Shown here: piece after piece, positions 1 to 7,120 of the stretch
How the letters are laid out: every line of letters starts with the position of its first letter
Numbering within the stretch: the stretch's first letter is position 1
DNA from: Candidatus Competibacteraceae bacterium
GTDB taxonomy: Bacteria; Pseudomonadota; Gammaproteobacteria; Competibacterales; Competibacteraceae
Length of the DNA: 8,429 nt
NCBI GenBank assembly: GCA_020445045.1
Contig: JAGRHI010000386.1
Span: 1 to 8,429, forward strand
Direction: 5' to 3'
Made by a program: the position numbers and the translations under genes
Notes under the pieces: generated by a model
Seen by the model: only the letters and a program-made list of their open reading frames with translations
Databases searched by the model: none
Told to the model about the DNA's origin: nothing

Positions 1-1021
1 TCTTGCCGCTGCCGGTGGGGCCCGTGACCAGCACCATCCCCTGTGGTTTGTGGATGGCCTTGAGAAACAATTCCTTTTGGTGTTCCTCGTAGCCCAGCGC
101 CTCAATGCCCATCTGGGCGCTGGAGGGATCGAGCAGACGCAGCACCACCTTTTCGCCCCAGAGAGTGGGCATGGTGTTGACGCGAAAATCGATGGCCCGT
201 TGTTTGGTGAGGTACAGTTTGAGTCGCCCGTCCTGCGGCACGCGCCGTTCGGCGATGTCGAGTTGGGCCATGATCTTCAAGCGGGCGGACAGGCGCGGCG
301 CCATCGAGATCGGCGGTTTGTAGAGTTCGTCCAGGATACCGTCCTGACGCAGGCGCACCCGGTAGGTCTTTTCGTAGGGTTCGAAGTGGATGTCGGAGGC
401 GCCGCGGTTGATGGCCTGGATAATGACCTGGTTGACAAACCGCACCACTGGCGCGTCGTCGGCGTCAGCCTGAGTCAGCGTTTTGACCTTGGCGGAATCG
501 CTTTCGCTGCTGTAGTCGAGATCGCCGATTTCCTGATCGACCATGGTCGCCGCCGAGGTCTCGACGGCGGAATCGAGCATCTTGACCAGATGCAGCCCAC
601 TCACGACCACGGGTTCGACGTCCAGCCGGGTTTGGAATTTGATGTCTTCCAGTACTCGCTGGTTGGTGGGATCGCTCAGGCCCACGAACAGTCGCCGGCC
701 TCGTTTGTGCAACGGCAGGGCGTGGTGTTGGCGGAGTAGTTTTTCGTCGACCAACTGCACGACGGTCTTATCGATCTCCAGCGCCTCGATATCGAACAGC
801 GGCAGGTTGAAACTGCGCGCGGCGACGCGGGCGATATCCTTGTCGCGAGCCAGTTTGTTGTCGATCAAGTAAGCGACGAACGGGATATTTTGCTTGCGCG
901 CCTGATCGAAAGCCTGCAGTGCGTCGGCCTCGTCGAGCAGATGATGCATGACGAGCTGTCTGGCCAGCCCGATCAGCTGGCCGCCGCGTTGGGTGACGGC
1001 ATTGTTGGGAATGCTAGCCAT
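1..1021 (-). CDS. pilB: Type IV pilus assembly ATPase PilB (5' part, truncated by window edge)
   Basis: PilB is the cytoplasmic hexameric ATPase that powers type IV pilus extension. The visible 340 codons cover the N-terminal MshEN/T2SSE_N-type region (about residues 10-150, with KRGRRLFVGLSDP), then the start of the GspE/PilB ATPase core. The core shows DDAPVVRFVNQ at 188-198, DIHFEPYEK from 210, the RRVPQDGRLK stretch, and Walker A GPTGSGK at 334-340, where the window ends. Walker B, the Asp/His boxes and the tetracysteine zinc site would lie outside. The visible part follows Pseudomonas PilB closely, including LPTLWGEK-like and SSAQMGI segments, so PilB is preferred over GspE. The start is ATG at 1021: an in-frame TAA lies three codons upstream, and GGAGG precedes it by about 14 nt, a slightly long spacing. 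No pilC or pilD is visible. It is transcribed away from the PhoX-like gene. Confidence 0.95.
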   Translation of the reverse strand, partial: MASIPNNAVTQRGGQLIGLARQLVMHHLLDEADALQAFDQARKQNIPFVAYLIDNKLARDKDIARVAARSFNLPLFDIEALEIDKTVVQLVDEKLLRQHHALPLHKRGRRLFVGLSDPTNQRVLEDIKFQTRLDVEPVVVSGLHLVKMLDSAVETSAATMVDQEIGDLDYSSESDSAKVKTLTQADADDAPVVRFVNQVIIQAINRGASDIHFEPYEKTYRVRLRQDGILDELYKPPISMAPRLSARLKIMAQLDIAERRVPQDGRLKLYLTKQRAIDFRVNTMPTLWGEKVVLRLLDPSSAQMGIEALGYEEHQKELFLKAIHKPQGMVLVTGPTGSGK

Positions 1022-1237
1022 GGCCTGATCTTATTCCTCCAGCGATTCAGCAGTGCCGATCGCTTGACAAGCCAACTTTAGACCATACGCGGAACCTTGG
1101 AAAGAGGTACGGAAGCAGGTGGTCTTTTGTAAGACGTGGATTACATCGGCGCACGCTGGCGGCGGCCACTTCCCTGATCGTCGGCCGCGGGTGGATGCAG
1201 GGGCTTGGCGGCGTCGCCGCGCTTGCGGGTCATCAAG

Positions 1238-1255
1238 GCGTCGTATTGCTGTCAT
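1238..1255 (+). promoter_or_regulatory. Candidate Pho-box-like direct repeat
   Basis: Seen: GCGTCGT (1238-1244), a 4-bp spacer ATTG, then CTGTCAT (1249-1255). The second half matches the PhoB half-site CTGTCAT exactly; the first matches 4 of 7, and the 11-bp periodicity is that of a Pho box. A third, weaker match (GGGCAAT) follows after another 4-bp spacer at 1260-1266. The site lies 58 bp upstream of the ATG of a PhoX-family gene, where PhoB control would make sense. No clear -10 follows at the expected distance, and one perfect 7-mer can occur by chance. Confidence 0.3.
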
Positions 1256-1300
1256 ATTCGGGCAATCTCGGTGGATCATCATCTCGATTTCGATTCAATC

Positions 1301-1306
1301 AGGGAG
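1301..1306 (+). promoter_or_regulatory. Ribosome-binding site fixing the start of the PhoX-like gene
   Basis: AGGGAG lies 7 nt before ATG 1314, and the encoded protein then begins with a clean lipoprotein signal. This rules out the more distant in-frame ATG at 1119, which would put about 65 Arg-rich residues in front of the signal peptide. Confidence 0.75.
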
Positions 1307-1313
1307 TCGCGCG

Positions 1314-3188
1314 ATGAAAATGAAACTGCTCACGGTAGCGGTGCTGTCCGCCTTGGGTCTAACTGCTTGCGGTAATGATGACAACGATACGCCAATCCCG
1401 TCATCGTCGTCCGTGGCGCGGTCGGTCGAGTTCACCGGAACCGCCACACCCGCGACCGATGAGGAATTCGCCACGACGTACACCACATCGGTTGCCAAGG
1501 TGACTTACGAGGACGGCCGCGTGAAGGAATTTCCTCTGAGTTACAATGTATTGTTCAGCGTCAAGGATGAAGTGGCCGAAGTGAACGGCAAGAAATACCC
1601 CGCCGGTCAACTCTACAATTACAAGATGGAGCCGCTGCTCGATCCGATGGGTAATTCGGTGGTGGCCGAAACCCCGGATGCCAATAGCCTGCTCAATATC
1701 GATGGCAAGCCGTTTCTGGTCACGCACTATGAGTATGACTGGATTTTGAGCGACGGTTCGGTCGCCTATACGACACCGGGCTGGTACTCCCGCATGCCGA
1801 TGTCGATGACCCTAAGCGAGATCACCCAAGCCAGCGACGGCAAGTTGACCGCGACCAAGGTCAGGCCCATCGATTTTTCCGGAGTCCATGGTCTCTGGAT
1901 TCCCTGCGCGGGTTCGCAGACGCCTTGGCACACCCATCTGGGTTCCGAGGAAGACTACGATCTGATTTACAACCCGCTCGATTCCGCCGACTACGAAACG
2001 ACCGCCGCCGGCCTCAAGGCCTTGACTGACCTTTACTTTGCTGGAACCCAGCAAGCCACTCCCTATCACTACGGGATCATTCCCGAGGTCACAATCAAGT
2101 CCGATGGCGCCACCAGCGTGGTCAAGCATCATGCCATGGGACGTGGAACCTGGGAGTTGTCGCGTTTGATGCCGGACGGACGCACCGCCTACATGGGCGA
2201 CGACGGCGCTTACGGGCTCATGGCAATGTTCGTGGCCGATCAATATGGCGATCTGTCCGCCGGTACCTTGTACTCCGCCAAATGGCATCAAGTCAGCGAT
2301 CAGGATGGTGGTCGCGCGACTCTGACCTGGAACCGATTCGGTCATGCCACCGACGCCGAAATCGAGCCGATGGCCGACAGCCTGACTTTTGCCGAAATCT
2401 TCGACGCGGTCGAGCCGGTCGATGGGCAGTGCGCGGCGGGTTACACCCGGGTGCGGGCGGGCTCTGCCGCCGACGAATGCCTCAGCCTCAAGCCGGGCAT
2501 GGAAAAAGCCGCCGCCTTTCTGGAAACCCGTCGCTACACGGCCTTGCTTGGCGGCACCACCGAATTTACCAAGATGGAAGGCGTGACGGTCAATGCCAAG
2601 GACAAGAAATTGTACATGGCCATGTCGAGCATCAGGGATAGCATGACCTCCGATCCGACCGAGCCGGTGAATGACATCCGTTTGCCGAAGAACAGTGCCG
2701 GCGCGACGTATACCTTAACCCTGGAATCCGGTATCAAGGATAGCGCGGGGAATGCCATCGATTCCGAGTGGGTGGCCACCAGCATGTATGTCGAGCCAGC
2801 CTTGCTTGGTCAGCCGATCGCCACCGACGAGGTGGGCAATACCGCCGATGTCGACACCGTTGCCAACACCGACAATCTGTTCTTCTCCGAAAAGATGCGC
2901 ACGCTATTCATCGGCGAAGATTCGGGGATGCACATCAACAACTACGTCTGGGCCTATAACGTGGATACCCAGAAGTTGACCCGCATTCTGAGCTTGACGG
3001 CGGGTGCCGAGTCCACCGGTCTGCAAGTGGTGGATAATCTGAACGGCCATGCCTACGTCATGAGCAACGCCCAGCATTACGGCGATTTTCCAAGCAGCAT
3101 CAACGCCGATCTCAAAGCGCGACTCACGCCAATGATCGACCGATTTTACGCGCCAGTGGGGTATGTCGGGGGCATTCCGGGTCTGTGA
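1314..3188 (+). CDS. PhoX/DUF839-family lipoprotein (putative metal-dependent phosphatase-like beta-propeller)
   Basis: The product has 624 residues. It opens with a lipoprotein signal (KMKLLTVAVLSALGLTAC, acylated Cys at 19) and an acidic/Ser linker. PhoX-type marks follow in order: CAGSQTPWHTHLGSEE at 198-213, equivalent to the family's C-A-G-G-x-T-P-W-G-T-W-x-x-x-E-E metal-site segment; GRGTWELSRLMPDGRTAYMG at 276-295 and then DDG; FLETRR near 402, ending at EGV (Glu422); and a late propeller strand with TDNLFF (519-524) and IGEDSG (533-538). PhoX enzymes are exported phosphomonoesterases that use iron and calcium. Cys198 and the Glu pair keep the family spacing, but the Trp-Gly-Thr-Trp stretch has become Trp-His-Thr-His, so catalysis is unproven. 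C373 and C389 could form a disulfide. Most PhoX proteins are Tat-exported; this one has a Sec-type lipobox without a twin-Arg. A terminator-like hairpin separates it from the dihaem gene. Confidence 0.8.
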   Translation: MKMKLLTVAVLSALGLTACGNDDNDTPIPSSSSVARSVEFTGTATPATDEEFATTYTTSVAKVTYEDGRVKEFPLSYNVLFSVKDEVAEVNGKKYPAGQLYNYKMEPLLDPMGNSVVAETPDANSLLNIDGKPFLVTHYEYDWILSDGSVAYTTPGWYSRMPMSMTLSEITQASDGKLTATKVRPIDFSGVHGLWIPCAGSQTPWHTHLGSEEDYDLIYNPLDSADYETTAAGLKALTDLYFAGTQQATPYHYGIIPEVTIKSDGATSVVKHHAMGRGTWELSRLMPDGRTAYMGDDGAYGLMAMFVADQYGDLSAGTLYSAKWHQVSDQDGGRATLTWNRFGHATDAEIEPMADSLTFAEIFDAVEPVDGQCAAGYTRVRAGSAADECLSLKPGMEKAAAFLETRRYTALLGGTTEFTKMEGVTVNAKDKKLYMAMSSIRDSMTSDPTEPVNDIRLPKNSAGATYTLTLESGIKDSAGNAIDSEWVATSMYVEPALLGQPIATDEVGNTADVDTVANTDNLFFSEKMRTLFIGEDSGMHINNYVWAYNVDTQKLTRILSLTAGAESTGLQVVDNLNGHAYVMSNAQHYGDFPSSINADLKARLTPMIDRFYAPVGYVGGIPGL

Positions 3189-3216
3189 TGTGATGATCCA
3201 TTGATCAAACCAATCA

Positions 3217-3248
3217 AGCTGGCGACTGCCCGGGTCGCTGGCTTTTTT
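3217..3248 (+). terminator. Rho-independent terminator-like hairpin after the PhoX-like gene
   Basis: A 10-bp stem (3217-3226 with 3234-3243, including two G-U wobbles) closes a 7-nt loop and runs into six T residues at 3243-3248. It lies 28 bp after the TGA at 3186-3188 and only 23 bp before the next ATG. It would at least partly uncouple the two lipoprotein genes, unless read-through feeds the second. Confidence 0.7.
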
Positions 3249-3271
3249 GCTTTTCGCGAGGAGAATCCCGC

Positions 3272-5311
3272 ATGAATCGCCGGCCACATTTTTCGAATCC
3301 GGTAGCGATCGTGCTGATGCTGAGCGCGGTGTTGAACGGGTGCGGCGACAGCCAGGGGCAGGTCAACGTTCAAACAAAAACATCCACCGCGGCGACCGTG
3401 GTGAGCTATCCACGGGGCGATTTTCGCAGTCCGTTGACCTTCAGCAATCCCTACGCCTACATTCCCGCCCAATGTCATATCGAAACGTCGCGTGGCACGC
3501 AGAACGCTTGTCTGTTCTGCCATACCAACGGCGCCTATCGGGCCGGTCTGGGCAACAATTTCCCGCAGGCCGGCGCCGAGCCGCGCCTTGGTGACTTGCA
3601 ACTCGAATACTCCTTTACCCCCTTCAGCCCCTTCACGCCTTCGCCGAGCCGCAATCCTTGGGAGAATACCCTGACCCCGGAAAAGTTGCGGGAAGCGGTC
3701 GTGGCACTGGGCGTCGATCCCCAGGGCTGGGATATGGAAGGCTACATTCGCCAGGACAATTGGCGGGCGGCTTTCGCGCAACGGCCCGGTGATCCCCGCG
3801 ACTGGGACGGCGGTGTGGAAACGCCGTTTCGACTGTTTCCGGGATTGGACCCGGCGGATTTACCCGCCGACGCCGACGGTTTCGTCCGCTCCGACACGGT
3901 GGGCCATGGCTTCTTCCAGGACGGCGCGGGGCACTGGATCACCGGCTGGCGGGCGGTGAATTTCATGCCCTACGGCCTCTTTACCCCGATGACCGGTTCG
4001 GTTTCGGGGATTTACATCCGCTTGCCCAAGGCGTTCATGCAGCGCGAGGACGGCGGTTTCGACCTGGACGTCTATGCCCGGAATCTCGACTTGGTGGAGC
4101 GGGCGATTCAGGACCGCCTGCGCGGGGAGGACGGCGAAACCTATCGGGGCGCGGCGCAAGCCATTGCGCTTGAACGTGGCCTGTATCCGGTCGGCACCGA
4201 ATTCGCCCATCCCCTGCATTACGTGGACGTGGTGGCGGACGGTCGTGACCCCACGCTCAGTCCCTATCCCGGCACCCGCGCCCGTCGGGTCAAGGAAGTC
4301 CGCTATATGTACAAGTGGAAGGCTTTCCACCCGAGCCAATTCCGTCCCGGCGTCAAGGAAGAGGGCGCGCCGGTGTACGGCAATGACATGCAAGGTTGGG
4401 TGGACAATGGGGTAGGCTGGTATCTGGCTGGTTACATCGAAGGTCAGAGCGGTGCGTTGCGCCCGCAAAATCGCGAAGAACTGACCCAATGCATCGGTTG
4501 CCATGGCGGTATCGTTGCCACCGAGTTTCCGCAATTCACGTCCGGGACCGGCAACACCGTGGACTCTACCTGGGCGTTACCACGCAAGTTCCCCGGCGAA
4601 CTGGGATGGCGGGAAATGGACTATCTCCGCTATCTCGCCCAAGCGGACGCGCCGCCGGACCAGACGCCCGGCATCGCCCAATTGGGCGATCCGCTGAACC
4701 GGGGACTGAACAAGGGCGAGTTTCGTCACTTTCTGGACAATGTGGTGGGCGTCAGCCTGTATGGGGACATGCCCGCCGCCATCGAGCGCTTTCTCGCCGC
4801 CGCCATCCAACCCGCCAAGGGCTATGCCAGTGCATGGCCGGCGCTCGATACCAGTAGCGCCTCGGCTTTTCAAGACAGTCAGGCGGAGCGGCAGCGCTTG
4901 CTGCGCGATCTCACCGCGCGGGGTGGCTATTTGACCGCCGACGGTACGATTCGCGGCGAACTGCTTTATCCGCCTCGGGAAGACGCCTTGGCCGCCGCGC
5001 GCCGTTACCGGCAAGTGGTGGTGACCCAGCGCTACGACAAGGGCAAGGATGTCTTCCCGGAAACGCCGGTGACCTACCGTTATTTCCGGGAAGAAGCGGA
5101 AGGTTTCGCGCATCAAGATGGGCAACCTTATCGGGTGGGGGAAGTGATCACCGACCGGCCGGTGGATTCGAGCGATCCCGCCTCGATTAGCTATGGGGTC
5201 GGCATCGCCAAAACGTTGAACGATCCAGACCGACCGTTCGAAGCCGGTGGCACCTATTTCCCGGATTATCTGCCTTTGCTGGCCGAACCCTTGCGCTTCG
5301 AGGGCGACTGA
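3272..5311 (+). CDS. Dihaem c-type cytochrome lipoprotein of unrecognised family
   Basis: The product has 679 residues. It carries a lipoprotein signal peptide with lipobox LNGC (acylated Cys24), so it should be anchored in a membrane and face the periplasm or exterior. Two haem-attachment motifs are present: CLFCH at 80-84 and CIGCH at 407-411. The only other cysteine is C68, followed by H69. The 322 residues between the motifs and the 268 after the second are rich in Trp, Tyr, Pro and Asp and contain no transmembrane segment. This is far larger than a simple two-haem cytochrome, and it lacks recognisable peroxidase (MauG/CcpA) or thiosulfate-oxidation signatures. The likely role is electron transfer or a haem-linked oxidoreductase activity at the cell envelope; substrate unknown. 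The start is ATG 3272, with GAGGAG at 3259-3264 seven nt upstream. No separate promoter is obvious in the 83-bp gap after the PhoX-like gene. A strong terminator follows. Confidence 0.8.
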   Translation: MNRRPHFSNPVAIVLMLSAVLNGCGDSQGQVNVQTKTSTAATVVSYPRGDFRSPLTFSNPYAYIPAQCHIETSRGTQNACLFCHTNGAYRAGLGNNFPQAGAEPRLGDLQLEYSFTPFSPFTPSPSRNPWENTLTPEKLREAVVALGVDPQGWDMEGYIRQDNWRAAFAQRPGDPRDWDGGVETPFRLFPGLDPADLPADADGFVRSDTVGHGFFQDGAGHWITGWRAVNFMPYGLFTPMTGSVSGIYIRLPKAFMQREDGGFDLDVYARNLDLVERAIQDRLRGEDGETYRGAAQAIALERGLYPVGTEFAHPLHYVDVVADGRDPTLSPYPGTRARRVKEVRYMYKWKAFHPSQFRPGVKEEGAPVYGNDMQGWVDNGVGWYLAGYIEGQSGALRPQNREELTQCIGCHGGIVATEFPQFTSGTGNTVDSTWALPRKFPGELGWREMDYLRYLAQADAPPDQTPGIAQLGDPLNRGLNKGEFRHFLDNVVGVSLYGDMPAAIERFLAAAIQPAKGYASAWPALDTSSASAFQDSQAERQRLLRDLTARGGYLTADGTIRGELLYPPREDALAAARRYRQVVVTQRYDKGKDVFPETPVTYRYFREEAEGFAHQDGQPYRVGEVITDRPVDSSDPASISYGVGIAKTLNDPDRPFEAGGTYFPDYLPLLAEPLRFEGD

Positions 5312-5336
5312 GACGGATGGGAAAGATGGGATTGAA

Positions 5337-5361
5337 AACCCGCCATCCGGCGGGTTTTTTT
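5337..5361. terminator. Strong, probably bidirectional intrinsic terminator
   Basis: A perfect 8-bp stem AACCCGCC/GGCGGGTT (5337-5344 with 5349-5356) with loop ATCC is followed on the plus strand by seven T residues at 5355-5361. It sits 25 bp after the dihaem gene's stop. On the minus strand the same stem, with a shorter T run, lies a few bases after the stop of the TAXI gene, so it can serve both converging genes. Confidence 0.9.
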
Positions 5362-5365
5362 GGGG

Positions 5366-6349
5366 TCACTTGAACGCCTGGGCCACGCAGGGTGACAGAT
5401 GCGGCGCTTTCAGCAGCGCCTCTCGATCGATGGTCACGTTCTTCCATTTGGGGTGGCCGCTACCGCGCAGCCCGTCCAGGTTGTCGTACACCATGCGGGC
5501 GAAGCGGCCGATGGCTCGGCAGCGGTCTTCATCGGGGCCTTTGTCGCTGGTAAACAGCACGGTGCCGACCGTCAGGGTGGCGACCGCCTGGTCCTGCCAG
5601 CCGTAGGTGCCGGCTGGGATGGTGGCCGCCCGATAGAAAGGCTGAAAGACCTCGTGCTTGGCCGCGTTGTCCGGAAGCGTCACGGAAACCAGATGTGGTT
5701 GCTCGCCGGTTTCGAACGGACGGGCGAACAGCCGGGCCGGCGCGCCGACCACGTAGATCATCGCGTCCACCTGCCCCTGGCGCAGGGCGTCGAGGGCGGC
5801 GACCGCGTCCAACTCCAGTTGCGCGGCCGGTTTGATCTGGAAGAGTTCGAGCAGGATCGAGGCGGTACCGTAGGTGCCGCTGACCACGTCGCCCATCGCC
5901 ACCTTCTTGCCGTTCAGATCGGCGAACCGCTTGATTTCGGGTGACTTGGCCAGTACGTGCACTTCCTCTTGGTACAAGGGCAGCACCAGTTGCATCGAGT
6001 TGACGACATTCCGTAATTCCTCGGCATCCGCGTCGTCGCCGACGGCGGCCTGCATCGCGATCAGGCTTAGCGTATCGAACTGGCTCAGGCCGAGTTGGAT
6101 CGATGGATATTCATAAACCTTGAAGATATTTTCCAGTGAGCCAGCCGAGGGGATCACATCGAGATCGATCCGGTGGCGAGCGGCGAGTTTTTTCAGGTCC
6201 CGACCGATCTGGTAGTAAGTGCCGGCCTCACGCCCGGTCATCAGGCTCAGTTCGGTGTCGGCGGGTTGCGGCGGGGATTCCTGCGCTCGCGCTGGACCGA
6301 CCAGCGGGAAGAGGCACAGACAGAGACCGAGAGCAAACAGTCTTTTCAT
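5366..6349 (-). CDS. TAXI-family TRAP transporter solute-binding protein (orphan receptor)
   Basis: The product has 327 residues, typical for TAXI periplasmic receptors (NMT1-like, type II periplasmic-binding fold), which hand small organic anions to TRAP permeases. A Sec signal peptide (residues 1-22) ends at ARA before Gln23. The TAXI-type N-terminal motif is MTGREAGTYYQIG (37-49); a domain-1 segment SAGSLEN follows, then GKKVAMGDVVSGTYGTA, equivalent to the ligand-contacting G-S-G-T loop. Two Cys near the C-terminus (DRCRAIG and SPCVAQ) could pair. The start ATG has GGAG 7 nt upstream (6357-6360 on the plus strand). It follows the DUF3011 gene by 35 bp on the same strand and is probably cotranscribed. 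No TRAP membrane subunit is in the window, so it may serve a distant permease or act as a sensor; the ligand cannot be read from sequence. Confidence 0.88.
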   Translation of the reverse strand: MKRLFALGLCLCLFPLVGPARAQESPPQPADTELSLMTGREAGTYYQIGRDLKKLAARHRIDLDVIPSAGSLENIFKVYEYPSIQLGLSQFDTLSLIAMQAAVGDDADAEELRNVVNSMQLVLPLYQEEVHVLAKSPEIKRFADLNGKKVAMGDVVSGTYGTASILLELFQIKPAAQLELDAVAALDALRQGQVDAMIYVVGAPARLFARPFETGEQPHLVSVTLPDNAAKHEVFQPFYRAATIPAGTYGWQDQAVATLTVGTVLFTSDKGPDEDRCRAIGRFARMVYDNLDGLRGSGHPKWKNVTIDREALLKAPHLSPCVAQAFK

Positions 6350-6384
6350 GAGAAGGCTCCAGATGAGATCGGTGGGGGCGGAGA

Positions 6385-7083
6385 TCAGTTGAGCGAGAAT
6401 TCAGCGCGGCAGCCGCGATCCACCCAGACACCGCGCCGGTCATAGCCCCAGGTGTCGTTGTAGCGGCAGGCGCTCTTGCTCAGTTGGCGGTAAAGCTGCA
6501 CGCCGTTGCGGGTATTGGCCCGGCAGTGTCGATAATCGCCGTCGGATTCGCAGCGGAGGGTTTGGTAAGAGTGGTCGGGGCCATCTTGTTTGCCGCGCTC
6601 CGCGAGCACCGCCCCGAGGATGCCCAGCGCAATCACCCCGCCGACGATCGCCGCCGTATTGTCCTTGTCTTTCTGTTTGCCGTCGCCGCCGCTGGTGCCG
6701 GTATACAGTTGAAAGTCGCCTCGGCAGCCGCGATCCACCCAGACACCGCGGCGGTCGTAGCCCCAAGTGTCGTTGTAGCGGCAGGCGCTCTTGCTCAGTT
6801 GGCGGTAGAGCTGCACGCCGTCCCGAGTGTCGGCGCGGCAGTGTCGGTAATTACCGTCGGATTCGCAGCGGACGGTGGCACCGTGACCACCCCGGCGGTG
6901 ACCTCGTTCGCCGCCATAACGATCGCCGTCGTTGTAGCGCCCGCCACTGTAAGGTTGGGCATCGCCGGGGGTGGGGCTGGCCAGCGCGAGCAGGAAGATT
7001 GCAACCAGGAGGGTCGGCCAAGCCCGCCGACAACGCAACTCGCCGGAGCGATGAGTGGCTGATTTGAGATTCATGCGATTCAT
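6385..7083 (-). CDS. Exported protein with two DUF3011 domains flanking a hydrophobic segment
   Basis: The product has 232 residues. A basic N-terminal region of 20 residues leads into a hydrophobic stretch (about 22-36), with likely signal cleavage after GDA (residue 42). A Gly/Arg/Tyr-rich linker follows. Copy 1 of a DUF3011-like domain spans about 72-121 and copy 2 about 177-226, each with four cysteines (73, 82, 101, 120, and the same plus 105) and the hallmark WGYDRRGVWVDRGC. Between them is a Lys/Asp-rich stretch, then a glycine-rich hydrophobic segment at 144-161 (AAIVGGVIALGILGAVLA). DUF3011 has no established biochemical role that I know of. The copies differ by only three Asp/Asn exchanges. 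ATG 7083 is chosen for its closeness to a TATAAT box; its ribosome-binding site is weak (AGAG about 9 nt upstream), and Met4 (7074) is an alternative. The TAXI gene follows 35 bp downstream. Confidence 0.82.
   Translation of the reverse strand: MNRMNLKSATHRSGELRCRRAWPTLLVAIFLLALASPTPGDAQPYSGGRYNDGDRYGGERGHRRGGHGATVRCESDGNYRHCRADTRDGVQLYRQLSKSACRYNDTWGYDRRGVWVDRGCRGDFQLYTGTSGGDGKQKDKDNTAAIVGGVIALGILGAVLAERGKQDGPDHSYQTLRCESDGDYRHCRANTRNGVQLYRQLSKSACRYNDTWGYDRRGVWVDRGCRAEFSLN
6407..6556 (-). repeat. 150-bp direct repeat, copy encoding the C-terminal DUF3011 domain
   Basis: This segment aligns without gaps to 6722-6871 at a constant offset of 315 bp. By eye I count about 13 mismatches in 150 (roughly 91% identity). 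Only three change the protein, each an Asp/Asn exchange. It is an intragenic domain duplication. Confidence 0.9.
6722..6871 (-). repeat. 150-bp direct repeat, copy encoding the N-terminal DUF3011 domain
   Basis: Partner of 6407-6556. Codes for residues 72-121, with Asn78, Asp85 and Asp88 where the other copy has Asp183, Asn190 and Asn193. Confidence 0.9.
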
Positions 7084-7114
7084 AAGAGACGCTCTGTCTG
7101 ATGATGTGCAATTA

Positions 7115-7120
7115 ATTATA
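7115..7120 (-). promoter_or_regulatory. Candidate -10 box for the DUF3011-TAXI transcript
   Basis: The minus strand reads a perfect TATAAT here, 31 bp before ATG 7083, which would give a leader of about 25 nt. At 16-18 bp upstream there is no good -35 hexamer, so it would be a weak or activator-dependent promoter. Confidence 0.4.

Larger units (their letters stand above)
1022..1313. other. Divergent intergenic region between pilB and the PhoX-like gene
   Basis: This 292-bp gap must hold the promoters of both divergent genes. An open frame continues upstream from the PhoX-like start to 1119, but its translation is rich in Arg, Ala and Gly and has no ribosome-binding site, so I treat it as non-coding. 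A TTGACA hexamer at 1064-1069 has no good -10 at 16-18 bp. A Pho-box-like repeat lies at 1238-1255 and is listed separately. I see no convincing sigma-70 or sigma-54 promoter for pilB. Confidence 0.6.

Noticed and set aside
1064..1069. Perfect TTGACA hexamer as a -35 box for the PhoX-like gene
   Set aside because: No acceptable -10 hexamer at 16-18 bp downstream, and it lies about 245 bp before the start codon.
1031..1282. Minus-strand open frame just upstream of and in frame with pilB
   Set aside because: It ends at the TAA three codons before the pilB start, has no convincing ribosome-binding site, and its product is Arg/Pro-rich without recognisable features; probably GC-driven.
1812..2345. 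Long minus-strand open frame inside the PhoX-like gene
   Set aside because: Lies opposite a well-supported coding region with family motifs; it is a codon-bias shadow with no start signals.
3201..3217. TTGAT and ATCAA half-sites resembling an FNR/CRP-type operator before the cytochrome gene
   Set aside because: The spacer is 7 nt, whereas an FNR site has 4, and the second half-site runs into the terminator stem.
3860..4534. Long minus-strand open frame opposite the dihaem gene (224 codons)
   Set aside because: The plus strand here encodes a continuous lipoprotein with haem motifs on both sides; the opposite frame shows no domain or start signal.
6407..6871. The two 150-bp repeats as part of a CRISPR array or mobile element
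   Set aside because: Only two copies, both within one reading frame and each coding for a complete domain; no short spacers, terminal inverted repeats or transposase.
6484..7062. Plus-strand open frame of 192 codons opposite the DUF3011 gene
   Set aside because: Its Ala/Val-rich translation is the antisense of the repeat domains, while the minus strand carries conserved DUF3011 signatures and a signal peptide.
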